A stretch of 64,000 nucleotides of DNA from an uncultured Clostridia bacterium (GCA_945830395.1 CALZYE010000003.1:1-64000), one strand, 5' to 3'; positions 27,792 to 38,552 are shown, counted from the stretch's first letter. Notes: a model not told the origin generated them from the letters alone. Made by a program: numbers and translations.

Positions 27792-30455
27792 ATGAACAGA
27801 ATTGTAATAATAGACGGAAACAGTTTAATAAACAGGGCGTACTACGCTATGCAAAGGCCTATGATAACTAAGGAAGGCATTTATACACAGGGCATATATG
27901 GATTCTTAAATATGCTTTCAAAAATTCAGGAAGATTATTCCCCTGAATACATTGCGGTGGCATGGGATAAAAAATCTCCAACCTTCAGGCACGAAGAGTA
28001 CAAGGAATACAAGGCAGGAAGAAAGAAAATGCCTCCGGAGCTTGCAATGCAGCTTCCCTTAATCAAAGAGATATTGGATGCCATGAATATTTCAAACATT
28101 GAAATAGATGGATTTGAGGCAGACGATATCATAGGAACTATTTCCAAAATTGCAGAGGAAGAAGGAATAAGTCCTCTGATTATAACGGGAGATAAGGACG
28201 CCTTGCAGCTATCAAGTCATATTACAAAAGTTTTGATTACGAGGAGAGGAATAACGGACTTTGAGATATATGATTACGATAAGATGCTGGAAAGATACGA
28301 GCTTACACCTCAACAATTCATAGACTTAAAAGGGCTGATGGGAGATTCTTCCGACAACATACCGGGAATTCCGGGAGTCGGTGAAAAAACAGGAATTAAA
28401 TTATTGAAGCAATTCGGTTCTGTTGCAAATCTGCTTGCGAATACAGATGAAATACAAAATGAGAAATTGAGAAACAAGGTGGAAGAAAATGCACAGCTGG
28501 CGGCTATGAGCAGAAGGCTTGCTGAAATTAACAGGTCTGTACCTCTGGATATTGACATGGATAGCTTCAGATGTAAAGAGCCCGACATGGACAGAGTTAT
28601 TGAGCTTTATACAAAGCTTGAATTTAATTCTTTTTTGAAGAGAATGATAAAAAGCAGTCCTCAGTCAGAGATTGTACCTGCAGTAAAAGATGAAACCGAA
28701 TATGAAAAAAACGCCATAAGAAATGAAGCGGAACTGAAAACTTTGGATAAAATTAAAAATGGCGAAACCCTTATAATCAAAACTTTCGGTGATAACAATC
28801 ATGTTTCAATTCCTACAGTCGAAGGAATTTCCCTTATTTCGGAAGATATTTATTTTTATATAGATTTTGCCGATATAAAACCTGATAGAGTAACAGAAAT
28901 ATTCAATGCCAAAGAAGTGAAGTTCATAGGCCATGAACTTGTTCAAGACTATTATATGTTGGGATTTTACGGTTTAAGAAACTATGAAACGAAATTCGAC
29001 ACATCCGTTGCCGCATATGTTTTGGAACCGTCCAAATCCAATTACGATATCAAAACCCTGTGCCTTGAAGCGCTTCACATGGAAATAGAAAGTGAAAAAG
29101 ATTTCAGAAAAGAGCAGGGACAAATCGATTTGTTGGGAGATAACGGAAACGCTTTTTTTGAATATGGATTCGACTGGTGCAGAAATGTAAAAATCATGAG
29201 CAGGCTCTTTGAGGATAAGCTTTTAAGAGAAAATGAACTTGAAGTCTGCACCGAAATTGAATTTCCACTGATAAATGTGCTGGCAGATATGCAGCGCTGC
29301 GGTATTAAGACTGACAAGGATGTTTTAGAAGAAATAGGCGGCATTTTAAAAGTTCAAATCTGTGACTTGGAAGCTGAAATACATGAACTTGCAGGTGAGA
29401 AGTTCAATGTTAATTCGCCTGCACAGCTTGGAGTAGTTTTGTTTGAAAAACTTGGACTTCCGATGGGGAAGAAGACGAAGCGAGGTTACAGCACAAGCGC
29501 AGATATCCTTGAGAAAATAAGGAATGAACATCCCATAATTCCTTTGATTTTGCAGTTTAGAACATTATCAAAATTGAACAGTACCTATGTGGAGGGACTG
29601 AAACCTCTCATAGGCTTTGACGGAAAGATCAGAGCACATTTTCAGCAGGTCGTTGCCGCAACAGGGCGACTTAGCTGTACTGAACCGAATCTTCAAAATA
29701 TACCCATTCGCTATAAGATAGGCAGAGAAATACGAAGGGCATTTGTCGCCGAAGAGGGGTTTAAATTTGTCGGAGCGGATTATTCGCAGATTGAACTTAG
29801 AATTTTGGCTCATCTTTCAGAGGATAAAGGCCTGATAGATGCTTTTAACAAAAATCAGGATATCCATAAGATAACTGCATCAAGGGTGTTTGATATACCG
29901 GAGGATGAAGTTACTCCTCTTGACAGAAGCAGAGCAAAGGCGGTTAACTTTGGAATCATTTATGGGATGAGCGGATTCGGATTGTCCGGGGAGTTGAATA
30001 TAACAGTTAAAAATGCCACAAAATACATAAATGATTATTTCAGTAAACACGAGGCTGTAAAAAAATATTTGGACAGTACCGTTAAACTGTGTAAGGAGAA
30101 GGGATATTCACAGACTTTATTCGGTAGAAAGCGCTATATTTCTGAAATCAAAGCCTCAAATTACATGACAAGGCAGTTCGGAGAGAGGCTTGCCATGAAC
30201 AGTCCTATTCAAGGAACTGCTGCCGATATTATTAAAATTGCTATGAACAAAGTTCACGCTGCACTCAAGTCGGAATATCCCGATTCAAAGCTGATTTTAC
30301 AGATTCACGACGAGCTGATAATTTCTGCAGGAAAAGAGGATGTAGAAGGAGTTAAAAAACTGTTGATTTCAAATATGGAAGAGGCGGCTGATTTGGCGGT
30401 GAAACTTGTTTGTGATATGAATTCAGGTAATTCATGGTACGATTTGAAAGGCTGA
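27792..30455 (+). CDS. polA: DNA polymerase I
   Basis: MNRIVIIDGNSLINRAYYAM (5' nuclease), GADYSQIELRILAHLSEDKGLIDAF, RSRAKAVNFGIIYGMSGFGLS, QIHDELI. Confidence 0.97.
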   Translation: MNRIVIIDGNSLINRAYYAMQRPMITKEGIYTQGIYGFLNMLSKIQEDYSPEYIAVAWDKKSPTFRHEEYKEYKAGRKKMPPELAMQLPLIKEILDAMNISNIEIDGFEADDIIGTISKIAEEEGISPLIITGDKDALQLSSHITKVLITRRGITDFEIYDYDKMLERYELTPQQFIDLKGLMGDSSDNIPGIPGVGEKTGIKLLKQFGSVANLLANTDEIQNEKLRNKVEENAQLAAMSRRLAEINRSVPLDIDMDSFRCKEPDMDRVIELYTKLEFNSFLKRMIKSSPQSEIVPAVKDETEYEKNAIRNEAELKTLDKIKNGETLIIKTFGDNNHVSIPTVEGISLISEDIYFYIDFADIKPDRVTEIFNAKEVKFIGHELVQDYYMLGFYGLRNYETKFDTSVAAYVLEPSKSNYDIKTLCLEALHMEIESEKDFRKEQGQIDLLGDNGNAFFEYGFDWCRNVKIMSRLFEDKLLRENELEVCTEIEFPLINVLADMQRCGIKTDKDVLEEIGGILKVQICDLEAEIHELAGEKFNVNSPAQLGVVLFEKLGLPMGKKTKRGYSTSADILEKIRNEHPIIPLILQFRTLSKLNSTYVEGLKPLIGFDGKIRAHFQQVVAATGRLSCTEPNLQNIPIRYKIGREIRRAFVAEEGFKFVGADYSQIELRILAHLSEDKGLIDAFNKNQDIHKITASRVFDIPEDEVTPLDRSRAKAVNFGIIYGMSGFGLSGELNITVKNATKYINDYFSKHEAVKKYLDSTVKLCKEKGYSQTLFGRKRYISEIKASNYMTRQFGERLAMNSPIQGTAADIIKIAMNKVHAALKSEYPDSKLILQIHDELIISAGKEDVEGVKKLLISNMEEAADLAVKLVCDMNSGNSWYDLKG

Positions 30456-30458
30456 AAA

Positions 30459-31049
30459 ATGACAAAGATAATCGGGATAACAGGAGGGATAGGAACAGGG
30501 AAATCCACAGTTTCAGCTTGCCTGAGAGAAAAAGGTTATATTGTTTTAGACGCAGATAAGATGGCTAAAGAAGTAAGTCTGAAAAAAGAAGTTCTTGAAG
30601 AAGTTAAACAGTGCTTTGGAACTGATTTTGTAGTTGACGGAAGCATGAATCGCAAGAAGATAGCCGATGAAATTTTTTCAAATCAGAGAAAAAAAATACT
30701 CCTTGAATCAATCATAACAGACAGGGTAAAAAGTATGGCTGAGAAGAAATTTCAGGAGCTTAAAATATCCGGTCAAAAGGAAATTATTTTCTTTGATGCG
30801 CCAACTCTCATAGAATCGGGAGCGGCTGATTTGGTGGATGAAATTTTGTTAGTAACGGCCGAAAGAGATGCCAGAATTGCCAGAGTATTGGAAAGAGACA
30901 CTTGCAGTGAGGAAGATGTTGTCAAAAAAATAGATAATCAAATGCCTGATGACGAAAAGAAAAAAATGGCACATTACATAATAGATAACTCCGGAAATTT
31001 GATTGATTTATACAAAAAAATTGAAATATTTTTGGAAAATATTATATAA
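30459..31049 (+). CDS. coaE: Dephospho-CoA kinase
   Basis: IIGITGGIGTGKSTVSACLREKGYIVLDADKMAKEV; D(A)PTLIESG motif; downstream of polA as in many Firmicutes. Confidence 0.95.
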   Translation: MTKIIGITGGIGTGKSTVSACLREKGYIVLDADKMAKEVSLKKEVLEEVKQCFGTDFVVDGSMNRKKIADEIFSNQRKKILLESIITDRVKSMAEKKFQELKISGQKEIIFFDAPTLIESGAADLVDEILLVTAERDARIARVLERDTCSEEDVVKKIDNQMPDDEKKKMAHYIIDNSGNLIDLYKKIEIFLENII

Positions 31050-31090
31050 AATTGTAACAGGAAATACTGTAAAATGTTTAAAATTTCTAT

Positions 31091-31119
31091 TTGACAAATG
31101 TGCTATAATACCGTATATT
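31091..31119 (+). promoter_or_regulatory. Sigma-A promoter for tandem tRNA-Leu genes
   Basis: TTGACA - 17 bp - TATATT, 17 nt before the first tRNA. Confidence 0.65.
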
Positions 31120-31136
31120 AATACTGCAGGCTATTT

Positions 31137-31219
31137 GCGGCTGTGGCGGAATTGGTAGACGCGCACGCTTGAGGGGCGTGTGGGCAACCGTGCTGGTTCG
31201 AGTCCAGTCAGCCGCACCA
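31137..31219 (+). tRNA. tRNA-Leu (anticodon GAG), CCA encoded
   Basis: Acceptor GCGGCTG/CAGCCGC + ACCA; anticodon loop TTGAGGG; GGTTCGAGTCC T-arm; long variable arm. Confidence 0.95.
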
Positions 31220-31236
31220 GTCTTGTTGATGTTTGT

Positions 31237-31323
31237 GCCGGCGTGATGGAATTGGCAGACGTGCAGGATTCAAAATCCTGTGGTGGCAACACCGTATGGG
31301 TTCGACCCCCATCGCCGGCACCA
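31237..31323 (+). tRNA. tRNA-Leu (anticodon CAA), CCA encoded
   Basis: Acceptor GCCGGCG/CGCCGGC + ACCA; anticodon loop TTCAAAA; GGTTCGACCCC T-arm; long variable arm. Confidence 0.95.
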
Positions 31324-31346
31324 CAATATATTTAAGGAGAAAAATT

Positions 31347-31781
31347 ATGAAATTAAATGCTGGTTTTCAGATAATTGTTCTTGTTGCTTTTATAGGTTTG
31401 ATGTATTTTCTGCTTATCAGACCACAGAAGAAGAGAGAAAAAGAAGTTAAACAGATGAGAAACACCTTGAGCGTAGGTGATGAAGTAATTACGATCGGCG
31501 GAATTTGTGGAAAAATCGTCAAGACAAAGGATCAGACCTTGGTTATTCAGGTTGGTGCAGACAAAGTAAAGTTTGAGGTTACGAGATGGGCAATTTCCTC
31601 CGTTACGAAGAAGAGTAAGACTTCTGCAAAGGAAGAAGAACGCAAAGCTCCTAAAAGATTGAAAAAGTCAAAACCTGCAGAGAAAACTGAAGTCAAGGAA
31701 GATACTGTTTCGGATGTGAAGGAAGAAACTCAGGCTCAGGCTGCAGATAAGGAAACTGAATCGGCAGAGGTTACAGAGTAG
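31347..31781 (+). CDS. yajC: Preprotein translocase subunit YajC
   Basis: FLLIRPQKKREKEVKQMRNTLSVGDEVITIGGICGKIVK; start trimmed to 31347 after AAGGAGA because the longer ORF runs through tRNA-Leu. Confidence 0.93.
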   Translation: MKLNAGFQIIVLVAFIGLMYFLLIRPQKKREKEVKQMRNTLSVGDEVITIGGICGKIVKTKDQTLVIQVGADKVKFEVTRWAISSVTKKSKTSAKEEERKAPKRLKKSKPAEKTEVKEDTVSDVKEETQAQAADKETESAEVTE

Positions 31782-31803
31782 TCATTCAAACAGAGTTTTT
31801 ATG

Positions 31804-31833
31804 AATCTCCTATTGTAAAATGGGAGATTTTTT
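31804..31833 (+). terminator. Intrinsic terminator after yajC
   Basis: AATCTCCTATT-GTAA-AATGGGAGATTTTTT. Confidence 0.75.
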
Positions 31834-31865
31834 AATGTGTTTTACTATATTTCCCATTAATTTTC

Positions 31866-31894
31866 TTGAAATAAGACCGGAAAAATAGTATCAT
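31866..31894 (+). promoter_or_regulatory. Candidate promoter upstream of secDF
   Basis: TTGAAA - 17 bp - TATCAT; a nearby TATAAT at ~31897 is an alternative -10. Confidence 0.4.
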
Positions 31895-31957
31895 GTTATA
31901 ATGAGTATAATATTTTTATTTCAACATTTATAATTTACAGAAGGTGAGAGGGACAAT

Positions 31958-34312
31958 ATGAGTTCTAAATTGAAAAAAATACTTAGTGTCATTATAGTTG
32001 CGCTGGTTGTTTTTGGTATTTATATTTCAGTGTTCGGAATAGGTTCTGTTAAGAATCTTAGACAATCATTGGACTACGGTCTTGATATTGACGGCGGCGT
32101 AAATGTAGTTATGCAGGCAGATACCGGAAATAAAAAAGGAACGGAACTGCGACAGATTATGGAGCAGACTAAAGAAGTTCTGAACAAGCGTGTAAACGCT
32201 ATGGGGGTTTCCGAGGCAACAGTCAATATTGAAGGACAGAATCGGTTAAGAATAGAAATGCCGGGTGTTAAAGACGCTAAAACCGCCATTAACAGAATCG
32301 GTGAAACTGCTAAACTCAGATTCACTTTAGCAGATGGTACAGAATATTTAACCGGTAACGATGTGAAGGATTCTTCAGCCGAAACGGATACGGAAAACGG
32401 TGGATATAAAGTAACCCTTAAGTTTACATCTGAAGGCAGAGACAAGTTTGCAAAAGCCACAGGGCTTGCTTTTTCCGGAAATATAAAACCGACAGTTAAG
32501 TATCCGGACGGAAGTTCTGTAGATTCTAAAGCTGTTGTTATATGGCTTGATGATAAAATTTTAACGGCGCCTACGGTAAAAGGTGAAATAAATCAGGGAA
32601 GCTGTGAAATTACAAGCGGAAGAGGAGGCTATGCGAAGGAAGAAGCCCAAGAAACTTCTGCATTGATCAGAGGCGGAGCTCTTCCGGTGGCGCTTAAAGA
32701 AGCTAATTCATCTGTTCAGACTGCTTCGATTGGAGCTCATGCGCTTGAAAACAGTATAGTGGCAGGTGGAGTAGGATTACTTTTGGTTTTTCTGCTGATG
32801 ATACTCATGTACAATGTATTGGGGCTGTTTGCCGACATTGCGCTTTGTCTTTATGTGCTGCTTCTCCTTTGGGGAATGTCATCTATGGGGGCGGTTTTGA
32901 CGCTTCCTGGCATTGCTGGTATCGTCCTTGGCATCGGTATGGCAGTTGATGCAAATGTTATCATTTTTTCAAGAATTAAGGAAGAAATTGCACTTGGAAG
33001 AAGCATCAGAGTTGCTGTCGACGAAGGATTCAAACACGCTCTTGTTACAGTAATCGATTCTCAGGTAACTACCCTTATTGCGGCAGTTGTGTTATATCAG
33101 CTGGGTTCTACAACTGTTAAAGGCTTTGCAGTTACCCTCATGATTGGTATCGTTATAAGCATTTTTACGGCAGTCGTAATAACGCAGATTTTTGTAGGAG
33201 CCTTGGCTGACAGCAGGTTTGCAAAAAATAGATTTTTCGGATGCAACGCAGACGGTACACCTAAAAAACTTCTTAAACGCAGCTTCAACATAATTGAAAA
33301 GAGAAAGATTTTCTATGTAATAAGCGGTACGGTTATAACTATAGGCTTGATCACTTTTGCCATCAGAGGATTCAATCTTGGAATCGACTTTACGGGCGGC
33401 ACCATAATCCAGATGGACTTGAACAAAAAGGTTGCAATAAAAGAAGTAGATAAAACTATTGAGAAATATAAACTCAATGCAGATATAGTTTATTCGGGGA
33501 AAAAGCAGCATGAAGTGATAATAAAGACAACAAAGTCCCTGAACGCCAATCAAAGAGATGAAGTTCAGAAAACAATACAGGATAAATACAAGTTGACTCA
33601 GAAATCTGTTATTTCATCTGAACAATTTGAAGCGACAATAGGTAAAGAGATAAAGCTTAATGCCTTTAAATCAATTTTGATAGCCGCTTTGTGCATGCTT
33701 CTTTACATAATATTCAGATTCAAGACATGGAGATATGGTGTTGCAGCTATTTCAGGAATTTTACACGATGTTTTGATAATGGTTTCCCTCTACGCAATAC
33801 TCAGAATTCAGGTTAATAATCCGTTTATCGCAGCCATTCTTACCGTTGTGGGTTATTCGATAAATGATACGATTGTAATCTTTGACAGGGTCAGAGAGAA
33901 TACCCATTTGATGAGAGGAAAGCCCGTTGCAGATGTGCTGAATACGAGTATAAGTCAAACCCTTGACCGTTCAATTATGACATCTCTAACGACTGTTGTT
34001 GCTACAGTTCCGCTGCTGTTTTGGGTATCCACACAGCTTGCGCAGTTTGTTCTTCCTCTAATGGTAGGTGTGCTTGTAGGAACATATTCATCTATATTCC
34101 TCTGCAGTCCTCTATACTATGAGTTTAACAGAACTGAAGAAAAATCTCGCTACCTGGCACAACAGAAGGCGAGAAAGAGAATTGAAGATAAGAAGGCATC
34201 CAAACAGAAACAGAAAAAAAATGAGAATGACGAACTTGAACCTGTTTCAGAACCTAAGGCTAAAAATGAAGTAAAAAAATCAAAGAGAAGAAAGAAGAAA
34301 AGCAAAAAATAA
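31958..34312 (+). CDS. secDF: Protein translocase subunit SecDF (natural SecD-SecF fusion)
   Basis: SLDYGLDIDGGVNVVMQAD, GIAGIVLGIGMAVDANVIIFSRIKEE (SecD), FNLGIDFTGGTIIQMDL and GYSINDTIVIFDRVREN (SecF). Confidence 0.96.
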   Translation: MSSKLKKILSVIIVALVVFGIYISVFGIGSVKNLRQSLDYGLDIDGGVNVVMQADTGNKKGTELRQIMEQTKEVLNKRVNAMGVSEATVNIEGQNRLRIEMPGVKDAKTAINRIGETAKLRFTLADGTEYLTGNDVKDSSAETDTENGGYKVTLKFTSEGRDKFAKATGLAFSGNIKPTVKYPDGSSVDSKAVVIWLDDKILTAPTVKGEINQGSCEITSGRGGYAKEEAQETSALIRGGALPVALKEANSSVQTASIGAHALENSIVAGGVGLLLVFLLMILMYNVLGLFADIALCLYVLLLLWGMSSMGAVLTLPGIAGIVLGIGMAVDANVIIFSRIKEEIALGRSIRVAVDEGFKHALVTVIDSQVTTLIAAVVLYQLGSTTVKGFAVTLMIGIVISIFTAVVITQIFVGALADSRFAKNRFFGCNADGTPKKLLKRSFNIIEKRKIFYVISGTVITIGLITFAIRGFNLGIDFTGGTIIQMDLNKKVAIKEVDKTIEKYKLNADIVYSGKKQHEVIIKTTKSLNANQRDEVQKTIQDKYKLTQKSVISSEQFEATIGKEIKLNAFKSILIAALCMLLYIIFRFKTWRYGVAAISGILHDVLIMVSLYAILRIQVNNPFIAAILTVVGYSINDTIVIFDRVRENTHLMRGKPVADVLNTSISQTLDRSIMTSLTTVVATVPLLFWVSTQLAQFVLPLMVGVLVGTYSSIFLCSPLYYEFNRTEEKSRYLAQQKARKRIEDKKASKQKQKKNENDELEPVSEPKAKNEVKKSKRRKKKSKK

Positions 34313-34339
34313 AAGTTGGCATTTTCGGAGATTCCGTAT

Positions 34340-36544
34340 ATGGAGACAAGGACTAAATTTATAAACGAAATACAGAAATACAAAGATTATGACACCGATT
34401 TAATCGGACGAGCTTATGATAAGGCGAAGCTGCTCCATGAGGGGCAGCTTCGTAAAAGCGGAGAGCCTTATCTCATTCATCCGATTGCAGTGGCTATCAT
34501 CCTTGCTCAGCTGGGAATGGATGATGAAACGCTGATCGGTGGTCTTTTGCATGATGTAGTTGAAGATACGGAATATACCAGAGAGATGCTCGTTGAAGAT
34601 TTCGGTGAAGAAGTAGCGCTTTTGGTGGACGGTGTAACTAAGCTTGGAACACTTAAGTATGACAGCAAAGAAATGGCACAGGCTGAAACCCTAAGAAAGA
34701 TGTTTTTGGCTATGTCAAAGGACATAAGAGTTCTAATCATCAAGCTTGCCGACAGACTGCACAACATGAGAACTCTCGGCTATATGCGGCCTGAAAAAAT
34801 TGTGGAAAAATCAAAGGAGACGCTGGAAATATACGCACCTCTTGCCAGCAGATTGGGTATATTTACCATTAAGTTCGAACTTGAAGATATAGCCCTTAAA
34901 TACCTGCACCCCGAAGAGTATAATTCTCTTCAAAAAGAGGTTACTGCGAAAAAAGTTCAAAGAGAAATTTTTATCAGTGATGTTATAAGTGAAATAAGAG
35001 AATCTTTAGAAGCTTTAAATATGCACTTTGATATTTCCGGAAGATCGAAACATCTTTACAGTGTATATAAAAAGATGATTTTACAGCATAAGCAGCTGGA
35101 TGAGATATTTGATTTGACTGCGGTTAGAATAATTGTTGAAAATGTCAGAGACTGCTATGCGGTATTAGGGCAAGTTCATACGATGTGGAAACCCATACCC
35201 GGGAGATTCAAGGACTATATTGCGATGCCCAAGCCTAACATGTATCAATCCCTTCATACCACGGTTTTAGGAGACAACGGAGAGCCTTTTGAAATTCAGA
35301 TAAGAACATACGAAATGCACAGAGTCGCAGAGTTTGGAATTGCCGCCCATTGGAAATACAAGGAAGGGCGTTCGGACGGAAGGCAAAACAATGAAGAACT
35401 GAAACTGGCTTGGCTCAGACAAACCTTAGAATGGCAAAAAGATTTAGAAGATCCGAGAGAATTCATGGAAACGCTGAAAATGGATTTGTTTGCTTCACAG
35501 GTTTTTGTATTCACTCCAAAGGGGGAAGTAATTGACTTGCCGGCAGAATCCACGCCTCTTGATTTTGCATTTAAAATTCATACGGATGTGGGGTGCCACT
35601 GTGTCGGAGCAAAGGTAAACGGCAAGATGGTCACCATAGATCATACATTAAACAACGGTGACATTGTAGAAATTGTCACATCCTCAAACTCTTCAGGACC
35701 AAGTGTAGACTGGCTTAAAATAGCTAAAAGTTCATCTGCAAGAAATAAAATCAGGCAATGGCTAAAGCGCCAAAATAAAGGTGATGATATAGCCAAGGGA
35801 AAAGAAGCTTTAGATAAGTACATAAGGAAAAAAGGGTATGACCCTCAGCTTGTTGCAAAATCAAAGTTTTTAACTGCAGCAATGAAAGAAGCCAAGTTCA
35901 ACAGTATGGATGAGGCCTATACACAAATCTCTCAAGGCGGAACGACTTTAAGTAAGTACGCCAATGCTCTGTTTGAACTTTATAACAATGAACAGAGAGA
36001 AGAACAGAAGAGATTGGAAAAAAAGGAAGAAGAGCTTATAAACGAATCTCCAAAGAGCATACGAGACGATAAGAAAATCAGAAATAATCCCGGAATTATG
36101 GTGGAGGGAAAGAGCAACAGCAAGTTGATGATAAGGACTGCAAGATGCTGCAATCCTGTGCCTGGAGATGAGATAGTAGGCTATATTACAAAGGGACGGG
36201 GGATTTCAGTCCATCGCAAAGACTGTTCCAACATGCTATCTCTTCCCGAACATGAAAGAGCCAGATTCATAGATGTTGAATGGGAAGATTTAACGGACGG
36301 AAAATCATATGCTGCAGATATTTGCATAATCTGCGCTGACAGAAGAGGAATTTTTTCAGATATTTCAAGAGCCTGTGAGGATCAGGATGTCAGAATAGAA
36401 GCCGTAAATGCAAAGAGTAACAAAGATGAAACACTAAATATAATACTGACTTTGATGCTGGTGAGTACGCAGCAAATGCAGAAAATTCAACGAACTCTCA
36501 GAAATGTGTCAGGGGTAATAAGCGTATACAGGGCAAAGTCGTAA
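34340..36544 (+). CDS. Bifunctional (p)ppGpp synthetase/hydrolase (RelA/SpoT family)
   Basis: HD hydrolase (GGLLHDVVEDTEY), synthetase (DYIAMPKPNMYQSLHTTV), TGS (VFVFTPKGEVIDLP) and ACT domains. ATG 34340 has an SD-like CGGAG. Confidence 0.96.
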   Translation: METRTKFINEIQKYKDYDTDLIGRAYDKAKLLHEGQLRKSGEPYLIHPIAVAIILAQLGMDDETLIGGLLHDVVEDTEYTREMLVEDFGEEVALLVDGVTKLGTLKYDSKEMAQAETLRKMFLAMSKDIRVLIIKLADRLHNMRTLGYMRPEKIVEKSKETLEIYAPLASRLGIFTIKFELEDIALKYLHPEEYNSLQKEVTAKKVQREIFISDVISEIRESLEALNMHFDISGRSKHLYSVYKKMILQHKQLDEIFDLTAVRIIVENVRDCYAVLGQVHTMWKPIPGRFKDYIAMPKPNMYQSLHTTVLGDNGEPFEIQIRTYEMHRVAEFGIAAHWKYKEGRSDGRQNNEELKLAWLRQTLEWQKDLEDPREFMETLKMDLFASQVFVFTPKGEVIDLPAESTPLDFAFKIHTDVGCHCVGAKVNGKMVTIDHTLNNGDIVEIVTSSNSSGPSVDWLKIAKSSSARNKIRQWLKRQNKGDDIAKGKEALDKYIRKKGYDPQLVAKSKFLTAAMKEAKFNSMDEAYTQISQGGTTLSKYANALFELYNNEQREEQKRLEKKEEELINESPKSIRDDKKIRNNPGIMVEGKSNSKLMIRTARCCNPVPGDEIVGYITKGRGISVHRKDCSNMLSLPEHERARFIDVEWEDLTDGKSYAADICIICADRRGIFSDISRACEDQDVRIEAVNAKSNKDETLNIILTLMLVSTQQMQKIQRTLRNVSGVISVYRAKS

Positions 36545-36568
36545 GTAGAATTGAATTTTGGAGGATAA

Positions 36569-37195
36569 ATGAAAGTAGAAATATTCCCGACAGGACCTAT
36601 AATGGTGAATACATATCTTGTTTATGATGATAACAATAATGCTTTTATAGTAGACCCGGGCGGTGCAAGCAGAAGCTTGATACAAACCATAGAGAGCAAG
36701 GGTTTAAACCCTCAATACATTGTGTTAACCCACGGGCATGGCGATCACATTGGAGGAATAGATGATTTTCTTGATATTTATCCTAATATCAAGGTAGTGG
36801 CTCCTGAAAAAGAAAAAGAACTTCTTTCAGACGGAAAGCTCAATTCTTCCCTGGAATTGTACGGAAGAGAAATTATAGTTAAACCTGATGTTTGGGTACG
36901 GGATTGTGACCATATCGAAATCGGCGATATGGAGCTGGTTTTTATAGAAACTCCGGGACATACAGAAGGAGGAGTCTGTATTAAATGCGGAAACTGTTTG
37001 TTCAGTGGAGATACATTGTTTAGAGAATCCATAGGAAGAACGGATCTTTACGGTGGAAGCTATAGAGAGATTTTAAAATCCATAAAGGAAAAAATTTATA
37101 CCCTGCCCGATGACACTGCAGTTTATCCCGGACATATGGGAACTACTACGGTAGGTCACGAGAAAAAGAGGAATCCTTTTGTTAGAGAATATTAA
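36569..37195 (+). CDS. MBL-fold metallo-hydrolase (glyoxalase II-like)
   Basis: LTHGHGDHIGGIDDF, ETPGHTEGGVC, FSGDTLF motifs. Confidence 0.94.
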   Translation: MKVEIFPTGPIMVNTYLVYDDNNNAFIVDPGGASRSLIQTIESKGLNPQYIVLTHGHGDHIGGIDDFLDIYPNIKVVAPEKEKELLSDGKLNSSLELYGREIIVKPDVWVRDCDHIEIGDMELVFIETPGHTEGGVCIKCGNCLFSGDTLFRESIGRTDLYGGSYREILKSIKEKIYTLPDDTAVYPGHMGTTTVGHEKKRNPFVREY

Positions 37196-38549
37196 AATAA
37201 AGATTCATGGTTTCAGCAATACTGCAATTTTAAAAGATCTTATAGACGAATTTATTTCCCCGGATCAATATGAAATATGGGAAGATGACGGTTTTCTATA
37301 CGACGACTGTATTCATATCAATAAAAAAATATCTAAGGACAAGGATGAGATAAAAAGAGAAATATTTACAAAGCTTGAGAGTATAACCGGTGTAAGACCG
37401 GGGTGGGGAATTTTGACAGGAGTAAGACCTGTAAAATTGGCAGGAGAGCTGCTTCAGAAGTTCGGCGACGAAAAATTGGTACGCTCCGTATTTATTGATG
37501 AATATTATTTGTCCGAAGAAAAGACGGATCTGATCATCGATACTTATAAAAGACAGAACAGCATGTGCGGTAAACCTGCTGAAAACTCCGCAGGAGTATA
37601 CATCGGAATTCCTTTTTGTCCCACCAGATGCATATATTGTTCGTTTGCATCCAATCAGGTGGGCGATGATGAAATACAAAAATATATTCCTGCCTTACTC
37701 TGTGAAATAGAATATGTGGGAAAGGGAATAAAAGAAAACGGGCTTGAAGTGGAATCTCTTTATATAGGAGGCGGCACTCCAACGACTTTGACGCCAAATC
37801 AGCTGAGAGAGATTATAAGCGCAGCAAAAAAATCCTTTAATTTTTCAAAGATTAAAGAGTTTACCGTGGAAGCGGGAAGACCGGATACCATAACAGAGGA
37901 AAAACTGGATGTTTTATTAGAAGAAGGAGTGAGAAGAATAAGTATAAACCCGCAGTCCATGAAACAGAAAACATTGGATTTAATAGGACGGGCACATAGC
38001 CCGCAGGATATTCGCAATGCTTTCGGTATGGCAAATTCAAAAGGCTTTGAAATAATAAACGCAGACCTTATTGCAGGACTTCCGGAAGAAGATATGTCAG
38101 ATTTCATAAAGACTCTTAATGAGGTTATAGAAATGGGAGCAAACAATATAACCATTCATACTTTAGCCGTAAAGAGAGCATCTAAACTAAAAAATATAGA
38201 TAATAACTATCACTACACCGTTGCGGAAACTGTTTCCGAGATGCTGGAAGCAGGCAGAAAGATTTTGCTAAGAGAAGGATTTGTCCCTTATTACCTGTAT
38301 AGACAGAAACATATGGCAGGTTCCTTTGAAAATACAGGTTACTGTAAAGGAAGAACCCAAGGACTGTATAATATAAGAATAATGGACGAGCATCAGAGCA
38401 TTATTGCTTTGGGAGCGGGAGGAATCACAAAAAGATATTATCCTGAGACCGACAAACTTGTTCGTATTCCGAATGTAACTAATTATAAAGAGTATATTAA
38501 TCGTATTGATGAAATGTGTGCTCGAAAAGAAAAGAATTTATGGAGGTAG
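37179..38549 (+). CDS. hemZ: Coproporphyrinogen dehydrogenase HemZ-like radical SAM protein
   Basis: Radical SAM motif GIPFCPTRCIYCSFAS; YIGGGTPTTLT; HemZ-like position upstream of hisS. Confidence 0.88.
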   Translation: MLENIKIKIHGFSNTAILKDLIDEFISPDQYEIWEDDGFLYDDCIHINKKISKDKDEIKREIFTKLESITGVRPGWGILTGVRPVKLAGELLQKFGDEKLVRSVFIDEYYLSEEKTDLIIDTYKRQNSMCGKPAENSAGVYIGIPFCPTRCIYCSFASNQVGDDEIQKYIPALLCEIEYVGKGIKENGLEVESLYIGGGTPTTLTPNQLREIISAAKKSFNFSKIKEFTVEAGRPDTITEEKLDVLLEEGVRRISINPQSMKQKTLDLIGRAHSPQDIRNAFGMANSKGFEIINADLIAGLPEEDMSDFIKTLNEVIEMGANNITIHTLAVKRASKLKNIDNNYHYTVAETVSEMLEAGRKILLREGFVPYYLYRQKHMAGSFENTGYCKGRTQGLYNIRIMDEHQSIIALGAGGITKRYYPETDKLVRIPNVTNYKEYINRIDEMCARKEKNLWR

Positions 38550-38552
38550 AAA

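Noticed and set aside
31233-31346. N-terminal extension of the yajC ORF (MCRRDGIGRRAGFKIL...)
   Set aside because: It is a translation of the tRNA-Leu(CAA) gene. The true ATG is at 31347 after AAGGAGA.
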